DNA of 64,000 bases from Moheibacter sp035515075 (lineage in GTDB: Bacteria; Bacteroidota; Bacteroidia; Flavobacteriales; Weeksellaceae): positions 1 through 64,000 of the forward strand of contig DATJBZ010000028.1 in the NCBI GenBank assembly GCA_035515075.1, in the 5' to 3' direction. The stretch's first letter is position 1, and each line of letters opens with the position of its first letter. Positions 53,004 to 62,369 of this stretch are shown piece by piece. A model generated the notes under the pieces. That model was not told the DNA's origin. It saw nothing but the letters and a program-made list of their open reading frames with translations, and made no database searches. The position numbers and the translations under genes are program-made.

Positions 53004-53070
53004 ATGGTGTTTTTTTGAAAGCGGTTCAATGAATTTGAAATAAATATTAACACACATAATAAAGTACAAC

Positions 53071-54447
53071 ATGGAATTACCTTGGGTAGAACCTTATAAA
53101 ATTAAAATGACAGAAGAAATTTATCTGTCAACGCGTGAAGAGCGTGAAGCGTGGATTGAAGCCGCAGGTTACAATTTGTTCAATTTGGAAAGCAACAAAG
53201 TTTTCATCGATTTGTTGACCGATAGTGGTACAGGCGCTATGTCAGACCAACAATGGGCAGAAATGATGATTGGTGATGAAAGTTATGCAGGTTCGCGTTC
53301 GTTCTTGAAATTGAAAAAAGTAGTCAATGAAGTGTTGGGCTTGCCGTATGTTTTGCCAACGCACCAAGGACGAGCGGCTGAAAATGTGTTGTTCACTGTT
53401 TTGGTGAAAGAAGGCGACATCGTTCCAGGCAATTCGCATTTTGATACGACCAAAGGACACATCGAATTTAGAAAAGCACATGCGGTGGATTGCACCATTG
53501 ATGAGGCGTTTGATATTGATGATTTACATCCGTTCAAAGGAAACATTGATTTGAATAAATTAGAAGAACTTTATAAAAACAATCCGAGAGAGAAAATTCC
53601 ATTTTGTTTGGTGACGGTGACTTGCAATACTTCGGGAGGACAGCCGGTTTCTATGGAAAACATCAAAGCGGTCAAAGCATTATCAGATCAATACGGCATT
53701 CCAGTTTATTTTGATGCGGCGCGATTTGCAGAAAATGCGTATTTCATCAAAGAGAGAGAAGTGGGTTACGCGGATCTTTCGATCAAAGAAATTGTCAAAG
53801 AGATGTTTTCTTATGGCGAAGGTTTCACGATGTCGGCGAAAAAAGATGGTTTGGTCAATATCGGTGGATTGTTGGCGTTGAGAGACCAAGATTTGTATAG
53901 AGCTTGCGGGAATTTCGGCATCATTTACGAAGGTTATTTGACCTATGGCGGTTTGGCTGGACGAGATTTGGGTGCTTTGGCGCAAGGTTTAATGGAGTCG
54001 ACCGAATATACTTATTTGAAAAGTAGAATTCATCAAGTCGAATATTTGGGCCATAAATTGATCGAAATGGGGATTCCTGTGCAACAACCGATTGGCGGTC
54101 ACGCAGTTTTCATCGATGCATTGAATTTTTTACCGAATGTGCCACGTGCGGAATATCCAGCGCAGACTTTGGGGATCGAATTGTACAAGGAAGCTGGAAT
54201 TCGTGGCGTAGAAATCGGCACTTTGTTGGCGGACCGTGATCCAGAAACACATGAAGACCGTTTTCCGAAATTGGAATTGTTGCGTTTGGCGATTCCAAGA
54301 AAAACTTATACGTTCAACCACATGGACTATATCGCAGCAGCATTGAAAAACATTTACGATCGAAGAGAAGAAATCCGTTCGGGGTATAGCATTGAATGGG
54401 AATCAGACATTCTTCGACATTTCACGGTTTTGCTAAAAAAGAAATAA
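53071..54447 (+). CDS. tnaA: Tryptophanase (tryptophan indole-lyase)
   Basis: 458 residues of the beta-eliminating PLP lyases. The PLP Lys is Lys 258 in MSAKKDGLVNIGG; other motifs are THQGR (97-101), VTVTCNTSGGQPVSM, FDAARFAENAYFI and TYGGLAGRD. Tyrosine phenol-lyase is the close alternative. Here the diagnostic position holds Asp 125 (FDTTKGH, as in tryptophanase) rather than the Thr of the phenol-lyase (TTTRYH). The later segment is GIRGVEIG, as in tryptophanase, not VRSMERG with its Arg. It splits Trp to indole, pyruvate and ammonia, so an indole-positive organism is expected. Confidence 0.87.
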   Translation: MELPWVEPYKIKMTEEIYLSTREEREAWIEAAGYNLFNLESNKVFIDLLTDSGTGAMSDQQWAEMMIGDESYAGSRSFLKLKKVVNEVLGLPYVLPTHQGRAAENVLFTVLVKEGDIVPGNSHFDTTKGHIEFRKAHAVDCTIDEAFDIDDLHPFKGNIDLNKLEELYKNNPREKIPFCLVTVTCNTSGGQPVSMENIKAVKALSDQYGIPVYFDAARFAENAYFIKEREVGYADLSIKEIVKEMFSYGEGFTMSAKKDGLVNIGGLLALRDQDLYRACGNFGIIYEGYLTYGGLAGRDLGALAQGLMESTEYTYLKSRIHQVEYLGHKLIEMGIPVQQPIGGHAVFIDALNFLPNVPRAEYPAQTLGIELYKEAGIRGVEIGTLLADRDPETHEDRFPKLELLRLAIPRKTYTFNHMDYIAAALKNIYDRREEIRSGYSIEWESDILRHFTVLLKKK

Positions 54448-54501
54448 GCCTAGCGTTTGATCTAAGGATTTAAACAAAATTCATTTTAAAATATTCCACA
54501 A

Positions 54502-54531
54502 AAATCCCTTCTATTGTAGAGGGGATTTTTT
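54502..54531 (+). terminator. Intrinsic terminator of the tryptophanase gene
   Basis: AAATCCCTTCT (54502-54512) pairs with AGAGGGGATTT (54518-54528) with one G-U pair, followed by T's. Confidence 0.82.
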
Positions 54532-54602
54532 CATTTATTTTTTTGGAAAAGAAGAAATTGCGAAAATTAAGTGGAGTTTTCTAGTTTGTGTCATCTTATT
54601 TC

Positions 54603-54610
54603 TAACTTTG
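54603..54610 (+). promoter_or_regulatory. -7 box (TAACTTTG) immediately before the CBS gene
   Basis: This matches TAnnTTTG and ends four bases before the ATG at 54615, which would give an almost leaderless mRNA. It is given with caution. Confidence 0.4.
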
Positions 54611-54614
54611 TACG

Positions 54615-55271
54615 ATGTTGGTCAGTGATTACATAAGCAAAGATTTCATTCCGCCGAAGCTCAATCAAAGCGTGGCGCATGCGTTGGATTTGATGCAAAC
54701 CTTCAATTTGACGCACATTCCTGTTTTTGAAGGATTAAATTTTGTGGGAAATTTCTCCAAAGAAACCTTGGAAAATCAAACGCCAGAATTAAAACTTGCT
54801 GAATTAAAAGAATTTGTGGAGTTTTTTTATATCACATCTGGCAACTCTTTGTTAGAGTCCATTCAAAATTTTCATACTTATGAAACCAATTTGTTGGTGG
54901 TGTTGAATTCGGAATTGCATTATGTCGGGCTTTTGTTGATGGAAGATGTGATTTCAGAACTTTCCACTATGCCATTTATAGCTGAACCAGGCGCTTTGTT
55001 GGTGGTGGAAGTGGCCCAAAAGAATTATTCGATCAGTGAAATTTCAAAAATTGCGGAAAGCAACAATGCGCGCATCATCGGATTGTTTGTCACAGCTTAT
55101 GAACATGGAAAAGTTCGGGTGGCAATTAAGATGATTGCCGAGAATTTGGCTTCTTTGGGTGAAACTTTTGAGCGATTTGATTATACGGTATTGCACAAAT
55201 TTTTTGTGGATGAAAAAGAAGATTTGATGAAAGACCGTTTTGATATGTTAATGAAATATTTGGATATATAA
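54615..55271 (+). CDS. CBS-domain protein
   Basis: 218 residues: two CBS motifs (about 1-55, MLVSDYISKDFIPPKLNQSV, and about 75-120, TNLLVVLNSELHYVGLLLME), then an ACT-like tail (KIAESNNARIIGLFVTAYEH). CBS pairs bind adenosyl nucleotides. The stop overlaps the nadK start by one base, so it may sense or serve the NAD kinase. The same neighbours recur in Flavobacteriia. Confidence 0.82.
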   Translation: MLVSDYISKDFIPPKLNQSVAHALDLMQTFNLTHIPVFEGLNFVGNFSKETLENQTPELKLAELKEFVEFFYITSGNSLLESIQNFHTYETNLLVVLNSELHYVGLLLMEDVISELSTMPFIAEPGALLVVEVAQKNYSISEISKIAESNNARIIGLFVTAYEHGKVRVAIKMIAENLASLGETFERFDYTVLHKFFVDEKEDLMKDRFDMLMKYLDI

Positions 55272-56149
55272 TGAAGGTAGCAATTTACGGATTGAAAGCA
55301 ACGATGGCGCATCGGCCTTCTTTTGAGAAATTTTTTCAAGTATTGGCGCAAAAAAAGATTGAAGTACTGATTGATCATTCGTTCAAAGCGGTTTTAATCA
55401 ATGAATTAAAACTTTCTGTTCAAGCGTACGAAGAATTTGGTGCTTATGAAGATTTGACGGAAGATATTTCCTTCTTTTTTACCTTTGGTGGAGATGGAAC
55501 GATTCTGAGTGCAGCGACTTTGGTGCAAGACCGAGAAATTCCGATTGTAGGGGTCAATACAGGGCGTTTGGGCTTTTTGGCCACGATCAATTTGGAATAT
55601 TTGTTTGAAAGTTTGGACAGCATTCTTTCTGGGAATTACAACGTCAGCAAGCGATCGTTGATTGCAATCACCTCCAAAGAAGTGCAGTTGCAATTTCCTT
55701 TTGCATTGAATGAAATTACCGTCACGCGCAGAGAAACGACCAGCATGATCACCGTGGACGCTTATGTCAATGGTGAGTTTTTGAATGCTTATTGGGCCGA
55801 TGGATTGATTGTTTCTACGCCGACAGGTTCTACGGGATATTCGTTGAGTTGTGGTGGTCCGATCGTTCATCCAGAAAATAAAACCTTCATTGTAACGGCC
55901 ATAGCGCCACATAATTTGAATGTGCGCCCTTTCATGATTTCGGATGATTCGGTGTTGGAATTGAAAATCAACAGCCGAGTAGGCGAATATTTCTTGTCGT
56001 TGGATGCGCGCAACAAACCCTTGCCGTCGAATGTGAAATTGCGTTTAGAAAAAGCGAAATTCCAATTGCACATTGTAGAGCCGAAAGAGAAAACTTATTT
56101 GATGACCTTGCGGGACAAGATGTTTTGGGGCTCAGACAAAAGAAATTAA
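55271..56149 (+). CDS. nadK: NAD kinase
   Basis: 292 residues: the signature FGGDGTIL (about 73-80), NTGRLGFLA, NEITVTRRETTSM, YWADGLIVSTPTGSTGYSLSCGGPIVHP and IAPHNLNVRP are all intact. It phosphorylates NAD to NADP. It is coupled to the CBS gene by a one-base overlap. Confidence 0.94.
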   Translation: MKVAIYGLKATMAHRPSFEKFFQVLAQKKIEVLIDHSFKAVLINELKLSVQAYEEFGAYEDLTEDISFFFTFGGDGTILSAATLVQDREIPIVGVNTGRLGFLATINLEYLFESLDSILSGNYNVSKRSLIAITSKEVQLQFPFALNEITVTRRETTSMITVDAYVNGEFLNAYWADGLIVSTPTGSTGYSLSCGGPIVHPENKTFIVTAIAPHNLNVRPFMISDDSVLELKINSRVGEYFLSLDARNKPLPSNVKLRLEKAKFQLHIVEPKEKTYLMTLRDKMFWGSDKRN

Positions 56150-56205
56150 AGCGATAAAGTTTTCATAATTTTTGTTAAACGATGTAGTCAGCAACCATAT
56201 TTGTT

Positions 56206-56213
56206 TATATTTG
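56206..56213 (+). promoter_or_regulatory. -7 box (TATATTTG) of the porG-uppS-bamA cluster
   Basis: This is an exact TAnnTTTG, 77 bases before the porG ATG. A CATATTTG lies just upstream. Confidence 0.5.
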
Positions 56214-56289
56214 TCCATCAATAGAAAAATTGTGCAACATTTTTCTTAATTTTCCGTTGAATTCCCTGCACAACTATTCTTTAAAATAT

Positions 56290-57126
56290 ATGAAGAACTA
56301 TTTTTTACTAATACTTGGATTGTTTTTTTCTGTGTCTTTCGCACAAAGACATGAAATTGGTGTTTTTCTTGGGGGAGCCAACGTGATTGGAGACATTGGT
56401 CGAACCAATTACATCAATCCCATGCCGGTTTCATACGACTCTGAAAGTTTGATGGACAGAGTGCCATTTGCTGTCGGTGGACTGTACCGCTTCAATTTCA
56501 ATCCATACATGGGTGTTAGGGCCAATTTGATGTTTTCTAAAGTGGTCGGTTCGGACTATGTTGCGCCAGAGCAGTACAAAAAGAACAGAGGATATTCTTA
56601 CAAAAACAACATTACAGAAGCTTCATTGCTTTTTGAATACAATTTCTTTGACATCAACGATGAAAAAGGCAAGAAACATTCGCCTTATATCTTTGCTGGA
56701 ATCGGTGTATTCATGTACAATGAAAACAGATATACAGTCAACAATACTTTTGCAAGAGATGCGAATGGCGTGATCCTTCAGCCCAATGCCATTGCTACAG
56801 AGATTGTTTCCAAATCAGAAAAGGAAACAGGGATGACCACGCCGTTTGGTTTTGGTTACAAGTACAAATACCGTGGGAATTTTGTAATTTCTGCAGAAGT
56901 AGGATTTAGACACACAAAAACCGACAATTTAGATTTGAGTTTTGCCAAAGAAACTGATTTTACTTTCAATGACGAGCCTGGCTTGAATCCAGATGATTTG
57001 ATCGAGCTGAACAGTAATATCATCCGTTCCCGTCAAGTGGGCAATACGTCCAATTATGATTGGTATGTCTTCACAGGGCTTACTTTGACGTATACCTTTG
57101 GAAGACCGCCATGTTATTGTGATTAA
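56290..57126 (+). CDS. porG: Type IX secretion outer-membrane protein PorG (DUF6089)
   Basis: 278 residues from the ATG at 56290: signal peptide (MKNYFLLILGLFFSVSFAQ), then RHEIGVFLGGANVIGDIGRT, the conserved start of DUF6089, and barrel strands ending DWYVFTGLTLTYTFGRPPCY. PorG is the outer-membrane part of the type IX secretion machinery and is usually encoded next to uppS/bamA/skp, as here. The open frame extends upstream to 56230 without a family match. Cys near the end may form a disulfide. Confidence 0.82.
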   Translation: MKNYFLLILGLFFSVSFAQRHEIGVFLGGANVIGDIGRTNYINPMPVSYDSESLMDRVPFAVGGLYRFNFNPYMGVRANLMFSKVVGSDYVAPEQYKKNRGYSYKNNITEASLLFEYNFFDINDEKGKKHSPYIFAGIGVFMYNENRYTVNNTFARDANGVILQPNAIATEIVSKSEKETGMTTPFGFGYKYKYRGNFVISAEVGFRHTKTDNLDLSFAKETDFTFNDEPGLNPDDLIELNSNIIRSRQVGNTSNYDWYVFTGLTLTYTFGRPPCYCD

Positions 57127-57134
57127 AACGATCA

Positions 57135-57887
57135 ATGAACTTATCCAACATAGATACCACCATCAAAGCTAACTTACCTCAGCATGTTGCCATCATTATG
57201 GACGGCAATGGTCGTTGGGCAAAGCGAAAGGGATTGGAGCGAACTTTTGGTCACCAAGAAGGTGTGAAATCGGTGCGTGAAGCCATCTCAACTTGTGGGG
57301 ATTTAGGCATTCCTTATTTGACTTTGTATGCTTTTTCCACTGAGAATTGGAAGCGGCCTCGATTGGAGGTCAGTTTTTTGATGCGGTTGTTGTCAAAAAC
57401 CATTCAAGAAGAAATCAATGAGTTGCATGAAAAAGGGATCAAACTCAGTTTGATAGGCGCATTGGAGGATTTGCCAAAAAATGTGCGGAAATCTTTGGCG
57501 GATGCCGTAGCTTTGACCCAAAATAACCAAAAAGCCAATTTGATCATTGCGTTGAACTATGGTGCACAAGCTGAAATCGTTCGGGCAACAAAACAAATTG
57601 CAGAAAAAGTTAAAAACCAAGAAATTGCGTTGACTCAAATTGACGAAAAACTGTTTGAGCAACATTTATATACCCAAGATTTACCCCAAGTTGATTTGTT
57701 GATCAGAACAAGCGGTGAGCAGCGGATCAGTAATTTTTTACTGTGGCAGATTGCTTATTCGGAACTCTATTTCAGCGAAGTCCTTTGGCCAGATTTTAGG
57801 AAAGAACATTTTGTGGAAGCCTTACGTACTTACGCGTTGCGCGAAAGAAGGTATGGTCAAACAGGAGAACAAATCAAAACAGATTAA
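57135..57887 (+). CDS. uppS: Isoprenyl transferase (undecaprenyl diphosphate synthase)
   Basis: 250 residues of the cis-prenyltransferase fold: VAIIMDGNGRWAKRKGLERT with the catalytic Asp, GHQEGVKSVREA, YAFSTENWKRP, LNYGAQAEIV, DLLIRTSGEQRISNFLLWQI and FVEALRTYALRERRYGQT. It makes the C55 carrier for peptidoglycan and LPS. It lies 8 bases after porG and 6 bases before bamA. Confidence 0.95.
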   Translation: MNLSNIDTTIKANLPQHVAIIMDGNGRWAKRKGLERTFGHQEGVKSVREAISTCGDLGIPYLTLYAFSTENWKRPRLEVSFLMRLLSKTIQEEINELHEKGIKLSLIGALEDLPKNVRKSLADAVALTQNNQKANLIIALNYGAQAEIVRATKQIAEKVKNQEIALTQIDEKLFEQHLYTQDLPQVDLLIRTSGEQRISNFLLWQIAYSELYFSEVLWPDFRKEHFVEALRTYALRERRYGQTGEQIKTD

Positions 57888-57893
57888 ACAGAC

Positions 57894-60452
57894 ATGCGTA
57901 AAAGATTGTTCATGAAGAAAATGAGTGTGATGTTGATGTTGAGTTTGGGTGGACTTTTGTCGGCTCAAATTGACTCATTGAATGTAGAAACGGATTCTAT
58001 TGCCATTCCAATGGTGCCAGTGCAAGACATTTCACAAGCTGGTTATACCAATCCACAAACCTATCAAATTGCTGATTTGGAAATCAGTGGAAATACCCAT
58101 TATACCAAAAGCCAAATCATGCGATTTACAGGGCTTCGAATGGGAGAGAAAATTGACATTCCAGGGACCAAAATCAACAATGCGTTGAAAAGACTGTGGA
58201 AAGCCAATTTGTTTTCGAACATTGATTTGTATGCCGTCAAAACTGAAGGTGACAAAATCTATTTGCGTTTGAATTTGACCGGCTTGCCTGAGTTAGCAGA
58301 AGTGAATTTCAATGGGTTGAAAAAGGGGAAAAGAGAAGATTTTACCAAAGACCACCAATTGAATCCTGGGATCAAAATTACCAGCAACTTGAAAAATCAA
58401 ATCCGAAATTCCATCAAAAACCATTTCATGGAAAAAGGATATCCGAATTCAAAAATAGAGTTCATCGAAAGAAAATCAGCCGACGATTCGACCAAAACCA
58501 ATTTGACCATCAATGTGGATCGTGGCGAAAGGGTGAAAATTCAGAAAGTGACTTTTGTTGGTAACAATGAATTGCGCGATGGCCAATTGCGTCGTAAAGC
58601 GATGAAAGGAACCAACCAAAAATCATTGAACATCTTTAAAAGTTCAAAATACATTCCTTACAAATACCAAGAAAATCTAAAGAATGTGGTGGAAGAATAC
58701 AAATCCATCGGATTCAGGGATGCAAAAGTGGTTTCAGATACGGTTTATTATTTGAACCCGAATAATTTGAACATTCAAATCACCGTGGATGAAGGGAAAC
58801 CTTATTATTTGGGTGAAGTAACCTTTACCGGGAACTCCGTGTTTTCAACGGAACTTTTGTCGCGCGTTTTTGCTTACCAGAAAGGTGATCGATACGACGC
58901 GGTGGGCATCAACAAAAAAATCAGCGGTTCTGAGAAAGACGATGATTTGCAAACACTTTATATGGACCGCGGTTACTTGTTTGCGAATGTAATTCCTATC
59001 GAAAAAAACGTAAAGAATGACACCATCGATTTGGAAATTAAAATCAGAGAAGGTGAACCTGCGACTTACAACCGTGTGACTTTTAGTGGAAACGATGTGA
59101 CCTATGACCACGTGATTGCACGTGAGTTGAGAACGCAACCAGGGGATTTGTTCTCCAAGACAGATGTGAAAAGAACCTTGTTTGAATTGGCAGGTTTGGG
59201 GTATTTCGAACCCACACAAATCAATCCAGACATCCAACCTGATCAAGAAACCAATACGGTAGATTTGAACTGGGAATTGGTCCACAAAAGCTCGAGTCAA
59301 GTAGAATTGCAAGGAGGCTATGGTGCTGGAACGTTTTTAGGAACTTTGGGCTTGACTTTTGGGAATTTCTCAGTAAAGAATTTGTTCAAAAAAGATGCTT
59401 GGAAACCTGTGCCAATGGGAGATGGACAATCTTTGTCATTGAGAGCGCAAGCGGGTAGAGGCTACCAAAATTTCAGCTTTTCATTTGTAGAGCCTTGGAT
59501 TGGTGGAAAACGTCCAACTGCATTGTCGACCTCTGTTTATTATTCAAAATACAATTACCGCGACATTTATGGAGAAGAGGCCAATTTGGACATCGTCGGT
59601 GCAAGCATCGGTTTGAGCAAGTTGTTGACTTGGCCAGATGACTGGTTCCGTTTGTCACATACTTTGTCTTTCCAGCGATACAATTTTGACAACTACGCTT
59701 TGACAGTGGGAGATTTGAGGTATGACAATGGTTCTGCCAATAACTTCAATTATACGATTGGATTGACCAGGAACTCAGCGGGGCCAGACCAGGTTTTCCC
59801 AACGAGTGGTTCAGAAATGAGCGCTTCAGTCACTGTGACACCACCTTATTCTATTTTGAATGGTAAGGACTATTCGACCATGTCGGATGTGAAAAAATTC
59901 GAATGGTTGGAATATTACAAAATCAACGCACGTTCTTATTGGTACAAAGAATTGGCCGGTAAAATGGTGTTGAAAGTAGGTGGAGAATTTGGTTACTTGG
60001 GCACTTACAATGGAAAGATAGGCACGATTCCATTTGAAAGATATTATTTGGGAGGAACGGGATTGATGGGCAACCGTTTTGATGGCCGTGAAATTGTGCC
60101 TTTGAGAGGTTACGATGATGCGACCCAATCTGGTGGAACCCGAGATGACATCACACCTACTGGAGGAGGGAGCGTATACGACAAATTTACCTTGGAGTTG
60201 CGTTATCCAATCACCATGGGACAACAAGCAAAAATCTTCGCACTTGGTTTCTTGGAAGCAGGAAATACGTGGACTGATACCCGAGATTTCAAACCTTTTG
60301 AGTTGAAAAGATCTGCCGGATTTGGAGTGCGTGTTTTCATGGCAGCTTTTGGGATGCTAGGCTTTGACTTTGGGTATGGATTTGACAGTACATTGCGTTC
60401 CAATGAACCATCAGGGTGGCAGACGCATTTTATTATTGGACAACAATTTTAA
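57894..60452 (+). CDS. bamA: Outer-membrane protein assembly factor BamA
   Basis: 852 residues: signal peptide (about 1-25), five POTRA domains (about 58-440, each ending in a G..Y...E/I pattern such as GEVTFTGNSVFSTELLSRVF) and a 16-strand Omp85 barrel (about 460-852) with the conserved loop GGTGLMGNRFDGREIVPLRG. It folds beta-barrels into the outer membrane. The Skp genes follow, as is usual. Confidence 0.95.
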   Translation: MRKRLFMKKMSVMLMLSLGGLLSAQIDSLNVETDSIAIPMVPVQDISQAGYTNPQTYQIADLEISGNTHYTKSQIMRFTGLRMGEKIDIPGTKINNALKRLWKANLFSNIDLYAVKTEGDKIYLRLNLTGLPELAEVNFNGLKKGKREDFTKDHQLNPGIKITSNLKNQIRNSIKNHFMEKGYPNSKIEFIERKSADDSTKTNLTINVDRGERVKIQKVTFVGNNELRDGQLRRKAMKGTNQKSLNIFKSSKYIPYKYQENLKNVVEEYKSIGFRDAKVVSDTVYYLNPNNLNIQITVDEGKPYYLGEVTFTGNSVFSTELLSRVFAYQKGDRYDAVGINKKISGSEKDDDLQTLYMDRGYLFANVIPIEKNVKNDTIDLEIKIREGEPATYNRVTFSGNDVTYDHVIARELRTQPGDLFSKTDVKRTLFELAGLGYFEPTQINPDIQPDQETNTVDLNWELVHKSSSQVELQGGYGAGTFLGTLGLTFGNFSVKNLFKKDAWKPVPMGDGQSLSLRAQAGRGYQNFSFSFVEPWIGGKRPTALSTSVYYSKYNYRDIYGEEANLDIVGASIGLSKLLTWPDDWFRLSHTLSFQRYNFDNYALTVGDLRYDNGSANNFNYTIGLTRNSAGPDQVFPTSGSEMSASVTVTPPYSILNGKDYSTMSDVKKFEWLEYYKINARSYWYKELAGKMVLKVGGEFGYLGTYNGKIGTIPFERYYLGGTGLMGNRFDGREIVPLRGYDDATQSGGTRDDITPTGGGSVYDKFTLELRYPITMGQQAKIFALGFLEAGNTWTDTRDFKPFELKRSAGFGVRVFMAAFGMLGFDFGYGFDSTLRSNEPSGWQTHFIIGQQF

Positions 60453-60508
60453 TTGCTGTATTTTTGTCGCCAAGACTGTGGCATAATTTTCGATAAGATG
60501 ATACGATT

Positions 60509-61183
60509 ATGAGAAATTTAATATTGACATTTGTTTTACTAACATTGGGTACTTCCCTTCATGCCCAGCGATTTGGGTATGTGGACACTGATTTTATTTT
60601 GCAGAATTTACCGCAATACAATCAGGCACAGCAAACCCTCCAAAATCAAACCAAACAATGGAACAAAGAAATTCAAAACCGTCAAGCAGCTTTGGAACAA
60701 AAGCAAGCAGACTTTTTGAATGAAAAAGTTTTGTTGACCGAAGAGCAAATCAAATCAGAACAAGAAGAAATCAACTTTGAATTGGAGGAGTTGAAAAAGT
60801 TGCAAGAAAAGCGGTATGGACAAGAAGGGGATTTGATTCGTTTGAGAAAATCCATTGTAAAACCGATCCAAGACCAAATTTGGATTGCTGTGAAGCAAGT
60901 AGCAGAAAAAAGAAATTACGGATTTATTTTTGACAAAGGAAGCGATTTGATCATGGTGTACACCGATCCGAAATTTGACATCAGCAGAGAAGTTTTGTTG
61001 TTGATGAATCCAGATGCACCAAGTCTCAAAAAAGAAGACAACAAAAGCAGTTCAGGATCTTCTTCAGCCCAATCCAATACTTCTAACAATCGAAATTCAA
61101 CAGGGAAAAAAACCTCTGGAAAAAATTCAAGAACATCCAACTCAAAAACAACCGGTTCAAAGACAGGAACCATGAAAAGATAG
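60509..61183 (+). CDS. skp: Skp/OmpH periplasmic chaperone, first copy, with Ser/Asn/Lys-rich tail
   Basis: 224 residues: signal peptide (ends HAQR), the OmpH core (FGYVDTDFILQNLPQYNQAQ, long coiled coil about 45-115, PIQDQIWIAVKQVAEKRNYG, SDLIMVYTDPKFDI). It also has an extra 50-residue low-complexity tail (about 175-224, SSSGSSSAQSNTSN...KTTGSKTGTMKR) absent from the second copy. It carries unfolded OMPs to BamA. Confidence 0.9.
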   Translation: MRNLILTFVLLTLGTSLHAQRFGYVDTDFILQNLPQYNQAQQTLQNQTKQWNKEIQNRQAALEQKQADFLNEKVLLTEEQIKSEQEEINFELEELKKLQEKRYGQEGDLIRLRKSIVKPIQDQIWIAVKQVAEKRNYGFIFDKGSDLIMVYTDPKFDISREVLLLMNPDAPSLKKEDNKSSSGSSSAQSNTSNNRNSTGKKTSGKNSRTSNSKTTGSKTGTMKR

Positions 61184-61211
61184 TAAAACCAAAAATTAAT
61201 TATAACTAGAA

Positions 61212-61730
61212 ATGAAAAATTTAAGACTATTAACCGTATTTGCATTTTTATTCATTGGTAGCTTTAGCCTTACCGCACAAGAGATTGGCGTAGTTAGCAT
61301 CGAAGAGATTTTTAACGCTTTGCCTGCTAAGAAAAGTGCAGATGAGACCATGGACAAAATGGTCAATGCACACAAAACCGAAATTGAAAAAAGAGAAAAT
61401 GCATTGAAAGCAATTGAAGAGGCAGTTCAAACCAAAGTAGGTGGAAAAAGCCAACAAGAAATTCAAGGAATGGCAGCAGAATTGGAAAGCATGCAAAAGG
61501 ATTATATGGGTAAACAGCAAGAGTTGGTGACTTACCAACAAGCGGCTGCGAAAGAAGTGAATGAAAAAGAAAACGCTTTGATGAAACCAATCGAACAAAC
61601 GGTTAAAAATTCAATCGATAAAATTGCAGCAGCAAAAGGATTGAAATACGTTTTGGAAAAAGGAATGTTGATCTATGCCAACGGTATGGACATCACTGCA
61701 GACGTGAAAAAAGACTTGGGGATTCAATAA
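61212..61730 (+). CDS. Skp/OmpH periplasmic chaperone, second copy
   Basis: 172 residues with a signal peptide (ends LTAQ) and the standard OmpH arms: EIGVVSIEEIFNALPAKKSA, a coiled coil about 40-120, PIEQTVKNSIDKIAAAKGLK and an end IYANGMDITADVKKDLGIQ. It is closer to canonical Skp length than the first copy. The terminator at 61753-61786 ends the cluster. Confidence 0.9.
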   Translation: MKNLRLLTVFAFLFIGSFSLTAQEIGVVSIEEIFNALPAKKSADETMDKMVNAHKTEIEKRENALKAIEEAVQTKVGGKSQQEIQGMAAELESMQKDYMGKQQELVTYQQAAAKEVNEKENALMKPIEQTVKNSIDKIAAAKGLKYVLEKGMLIYANGMDITADVKKDLGIQ

Positions 61731-61752
61731 TTGCATCTCCTTATAAAGCATC

Positions 61753-61786
61753 AAGCCGTTTTTAATTTTTAGAAACGGCTTTTTTA
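61753..61786 (+). terminator. Intrinsic terminator of the bamA-skp cluster
   Basis: AAGCCGTTT (61753-61761) and AAACGGCTT (61773-61781) form a perfect stem followed by T's. Confidence 0.88.
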
Positions 61787-61814
61787 ATTGGGTCAATTCC
61801 GCTAATTTTGACTC

Positions 61815-62369
61815 ATGAAAATTATAGCGACTGAACTGAAAGACTGTTACCTCATCGAACCCACAGTACATGAGGACAGTAGAGGATATTTTTTTGAAAG
61901 CTTTCATTCAGGTAAATTTACAGCAGCTACTGGTTTGTCTGCTAATTTTGTCCAAGACAATGAATCCAAGTCCAAACAAGGTGTCATCCGAGGATTGCAC
62001 ATACAACGTGGAGATTTTGCACAAGCGAAATTGCTTCGGGTACTCTCTGGTGAAATTTTGGATGTTGCTGTGGACGTCAGAGCCAATTCACCGACTTATG
62101 GGCAGTCGATTGCGGTGAGATTGAGTTCGGCCAATAAAAAACAATTGTACATTCCCAAAGGATACTTGCACGGCTTTTCAGTCTTGAGCGAAGAAGCCGT
62201 TGTACTTTACAAATGTGATGCTTTTTACGACCAAGCTTCCGAAGATGGTGTACATCCTTTGGATGAAGCGCTCAACATCGATTGGCAAATCGATGCAGAA
62301 AATCGAATCTTGTCTGAAAAAGACTCAAATGCAGTTGATTTTGCCCAGTTTAAAGCTTTTGAATCATGA
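61815..62369 (+). CDS. rfbC: dTDP-4-dehydrorhamnose 3,5-epimerase
   Basis: 184 residues of the cupin epimerase family: EPTVHEDSRGYFFESFHSGK, FVQDNESKSKQGVIRGLHIQ (catalytic His 62), LLRVLSGEILDVAVDVR, YIPKGYLHGFSVLSEEAVVLYKC and the closing NIDWQI. It is the third step of dTDP-L-rhamnose synthesis. Its end overlaps rfbD by four bases. rfbA and rfbB are not in the window. Confidence 0.93.
   Translation: MKIIATELKDCYLIEPTVHEDSRGYFFESFHSGKFTAATGLSANFVQDNESKSKQGVIRGLHIQRGDFAQAKLLRVLSGEILDVAVDVRANSPTYGQSIAVRLSSANKKQLYIPKGYLHGFSVLSEEAVVLYKCDAFYDQASEDGVHPLDEALNIDWQIDAENRILSEKDSNAVDFAQFKAFES

Noticed and set aside
53071..54447. Tyrosine phenol-lyase instead of tryptophanase
   Set aside because: The aligned diagnostic positions (Asp 125 in FDTTKGH, and GIRGVEIG) follow tryptophanase rather than the Thr and Arg of the phenol-lyase.
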